From: Bacillota bacterium
Lineage (GTDB): Bacteria; Bacillota; Clostridia; Oscillospirales; Ruminococcaceae
Length of the DNA: 6,985 nt
NCBI GenBank assembly: GCA_023456995.1
Contig: JAEWNU010000305.1
Span: 1 to 6,985, forward strand
Direction of reading: 5' to 3'
Below the pieces are notes generated by a model. The model saw nothing but the letters and a program-made list of their open reading frames with translations. It did no database searches and was not told the origin of the DNA. The first letter of the stretch is position 1. Each line of letters starts with the position of its first letter. A program made the position numbers and the translations under genes. Of the stretch, positions 6,177 to 6,985 are shown one piece after another.

Positions 6177-6301
6177 CCATCAAAAAACGCAGGAGGGGTA
6201 AGCTGCCCGAGATGTCGATGAGCGGCATTCGTGCTTTAATCTTTTCCGGTTGTTATCTTTAAACAAAAGATTTTCAGCGTATGAATAAACCATCAAAAAA
6301 C
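6177..6301 (+). repeat. Exact 12-bp direct repeat bracketing 101 bp
   Basis: CCATCAAAAAAC occurs at 6177-6188 and again at 6290-6301, 113 bp apart. The A6 run makes chance more likely than for a random 12-mer. The DNA between has no transposase, terminal inverted repeats or gene, so I do not call it an insertion. Confidence 0.4.
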
Positions 6302-6318
6302 TGTCCATTCTTTTATTG

Positions 6319-6406
6319 CAACAGGATAGGCAGAAATAACCATATAAAACCACACCCGCTTTAGCGTGTTACGGCCTGCCGTCCTGATTAACAACAGGAT
6401 GGGCAG
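6319..6406 (+). repeat. 15-bp direct repeat whose second copy is the terminator 3' arm
   Basis: CAACAGGATAGGCAG at 6319-6333 and CAACAGGATGGGCAG at 6392-6406 differ at one base. Both can pair with 6375-6386: the first copy over 11 pairs with a bulged A6328, the second over 12 pairs with a bulged G6401 in the corresponding place. This makes the two foldings mutually exclusive. Confidence 0.6.
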
Positions 6407-6412
6407 GTTTTT
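6375..6412 (+). terminator. Intrinsic terminator abutting the spoIIR start codon, candidate attenuator
   Basis: CCTGCCGTCCTG (6375-6386) pairs with 6395-6407 across the loop ATTAACAA, 12 pairs with one G-U and one bulged G, directly followed by T5 (6408-6412). The spoIIR ATG is at 6416, so the 3' arm also contains the only ribosome-site-like bases (AGG at 6405-6407, GGGCAGG overall). The folded hairpin would both end transcription and hide the ribosome site. Confidence 0.65.
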
Positions 6413-6415
6413 ATT

Positions 6416-6985
6416 ATGACAAAAACAGACCGCTTTGCACTGACATTGTTGATAACACTGATGCTGTCGATGCTCTTGCTTTCGTTCGATAGCTTTGCCG
6501 CACAATGCGCCGCTGTACGGCAGAATACGCTGCGGCTGCATATTATTGCGAACTCTGATCTTGATGAAGACCAGCAACATAAGCTTCTGGTGCGCGATGC
6601 CTTATTAAAAGAATATTCCCAGCTGCTCAGCGGCGCAGATGCCGCGCAGGCGGCACGAATTGCCGAATTTTTGCGGGACGATATCGCTCTCACGGCCAAA
6701 AAGACGCTGCAAGCGGCCGGAGACACCCACGATGTTGCAGTAAATGTCACCGACATGTACTTTGACACCCGCACCTATGAGGACGGCGTCACGCTGCCCG
6801 CCGGCAAATATACCGCGCTGCGGGTGGTCATTGGCCAAGGCAAGGGGAAAAACTGGTGGTGCGTCATGTACCCGCCGCTGTGTATTCCTGTGGCCACCCA
6901 AGATCAGGCCGCCGAAGTAGAAGACCAGATTCGCACTTTAAGCGGTGAGCCGTGCTACCAGGCTAAGTTTGCCGTGGTCGAGGCG
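6416..6985 (+). CDS. spoIIR: Stage II sporulation protein R (SpoIIR), 3' end beyond the window
   Basis: The first 190 residues of the forespore-secreted signal that activates the SpoIIGA protease to process pro-SigE in the mother cell. An N-terminal hydrophobic segment (8-23) after a basic start serves as signal or anchor. The diagnostic core follows: LRLHIIANSDLDEDQQHKLL (39-58), LVRDALLKEY (58-67), the LPAGKYTALRVVIGQG strand region (127-142), and NWWCVMYPPLC (146-156), all matching B. subtilis SpoIIR (RILANSDSDQDQQ, YPAGEYEA, NWWCVLFPPLC). ATG 6416 is the only start after the in-frame stop at 6389; its ribosome site is weak and lies in a terminator hairpin. The gene is 442 bp downstream of sigF in the same orientation, with the 5978-6027 hairpin between, so it is probably its own transcript. 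No stop codon before the window end. Confidence 0.95.
   Translation, partial: MTKTDRFALTLLITLMLSMLLLSFDSFAAQCAAVRQNTLRLHIIANSDLDEDQQHKLLVRDALLKEYSQLLSGADAAQAARIAEFLRDDIALTAKKTLQAAGDTHDVAVNVTDMYFDTRTYEDGVTLPAGKYTALRVVIGQGKGKNWWCVMYPPLCIPVATQDQAAEVEDQIRTLSGEPCYQAKFAVVEA

Larger units (their letters stand above)
6028..6415 (+). other. Repeat-rich gap between spoIIA and spoIIR
   Basis: About 390 bp with no recognisable gene. A 30-codon frame from ATG 6083 has no ribosome site, and a 16-codon frame from ATG 6212 sits 13 nt after AGGAGGGG; neither resembles a known protein. The stretch holds two adjacent inverted repeats, a small IR ATCTTT/AAAGAT (6255-6271), a 12-bp direct repeat, a 15-bp imperfect direct repeat and a terminator touching the spoIIR start. 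A SigF promoter would be expected for spoIIR. The nearest match to a SigF -10 is GGCAGAAATAA at 6329-6339, one core mismatch, but no GYATA-like -35 stands at the right distance. Confidence 0.6.

Noticed and set aside
6177..6301. Small insertion element bounded by 12-bp repeats
   Set aside because: No transposase, no terminal inverted repeats, and the repeat is half poly-A.
6293..6901. Minus-strand frames opposite spoIIR (6293-6580, 6388-6774, 6605-6901)
   Set aside because: The plus strand codes for a clear SpoIIR; these are shadows.
1..6985. CRISPR array, tRNA, rRNA, integrase or insertion sequence
   Set aside because: No regularly spaced repeats, cloverleaf arms, rRNA motifs or transposase/integrase motifs seen on either strand.

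Overview
The window comes from an endospore-forming, low-to-moderate-GC Gram-positive bacterium, most likely a member of the Clostridia (Oscillospirales-type composition is my guess; the assignment rests on protein resemblance, not on a search). The proof of sporulation is a complete spoIIA operon (spoIIAA, spoIIAB, sigF) followed by the start of spoIIR. Coding DNA is by eye moderately GC-rich and intergenic DNA clearly AT-rich.

Layout. Positions 1-58 may hold the tail of a rightward gene that faces a two-way terminator (116-149). On the minus strand, 161-1635 is a two-gene operon: a RidA-family imine/enamine deaminase (1252-1635) whose stop codon overlaps the start of a threonine-synthase-like PLP enzyme (161-1255). 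It is driven by a good SigA-type promoter with an extended -10 at 1757-1785. Also on the minus strand, 1944-4007 is a full transmembrane chemoreceptor with a dCache-like sensor, tandem HAMP segments and a canonical signalling tip, followed by a hairpin at 1873-1900.

Positions 4008-4531 form an AT-rich divergent intergenic region of about 520 bp. It holds two Spo0A-box-like heptamers 31 bp apart plus an inverted one between them, a perfect but isolated TATAAT, and two rightward terminator-like hairpins, the second ending only about 70 nt before spoIIAA. On the plus strand, 4532-5973 is spoIIAA-spoIIAB-sigF, tightly packed: anti-anti-sigma, anti-sigma kinase and the forespore sigma factor. A 21-bp hairpin (5978-6027) follows. 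Then comes a 388-bp gap without a recognisable gene but rich in inverted and direct repeats. The window ends inside spoIIR (6416 onward), the secreted signal made under SigF that triggers pro-SigE processing in the mother cell.

How the genes work together. SpoIIAA, SpoIIAB and SigF form the partner-switch that turns on SigF in the forespore, and SpoIIR is the SigF-dependent signal sent to the mother cell. The switch and its output signal therefore sit side by side here. The most unusual observation is in front of spoIIR: a strong intrinsic terminator ends three bases before the ATG, and a 15-nt near-duplicate of its 3' arm lies 73 nt upstream. That copy could form a mutually exclusive antiterminator, which would make a candidate attenuator. 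Secondary points are the short N-terminus of SigF, the terminator in front of spoIIAA, and the RidA/PLP-enzyme pairing.
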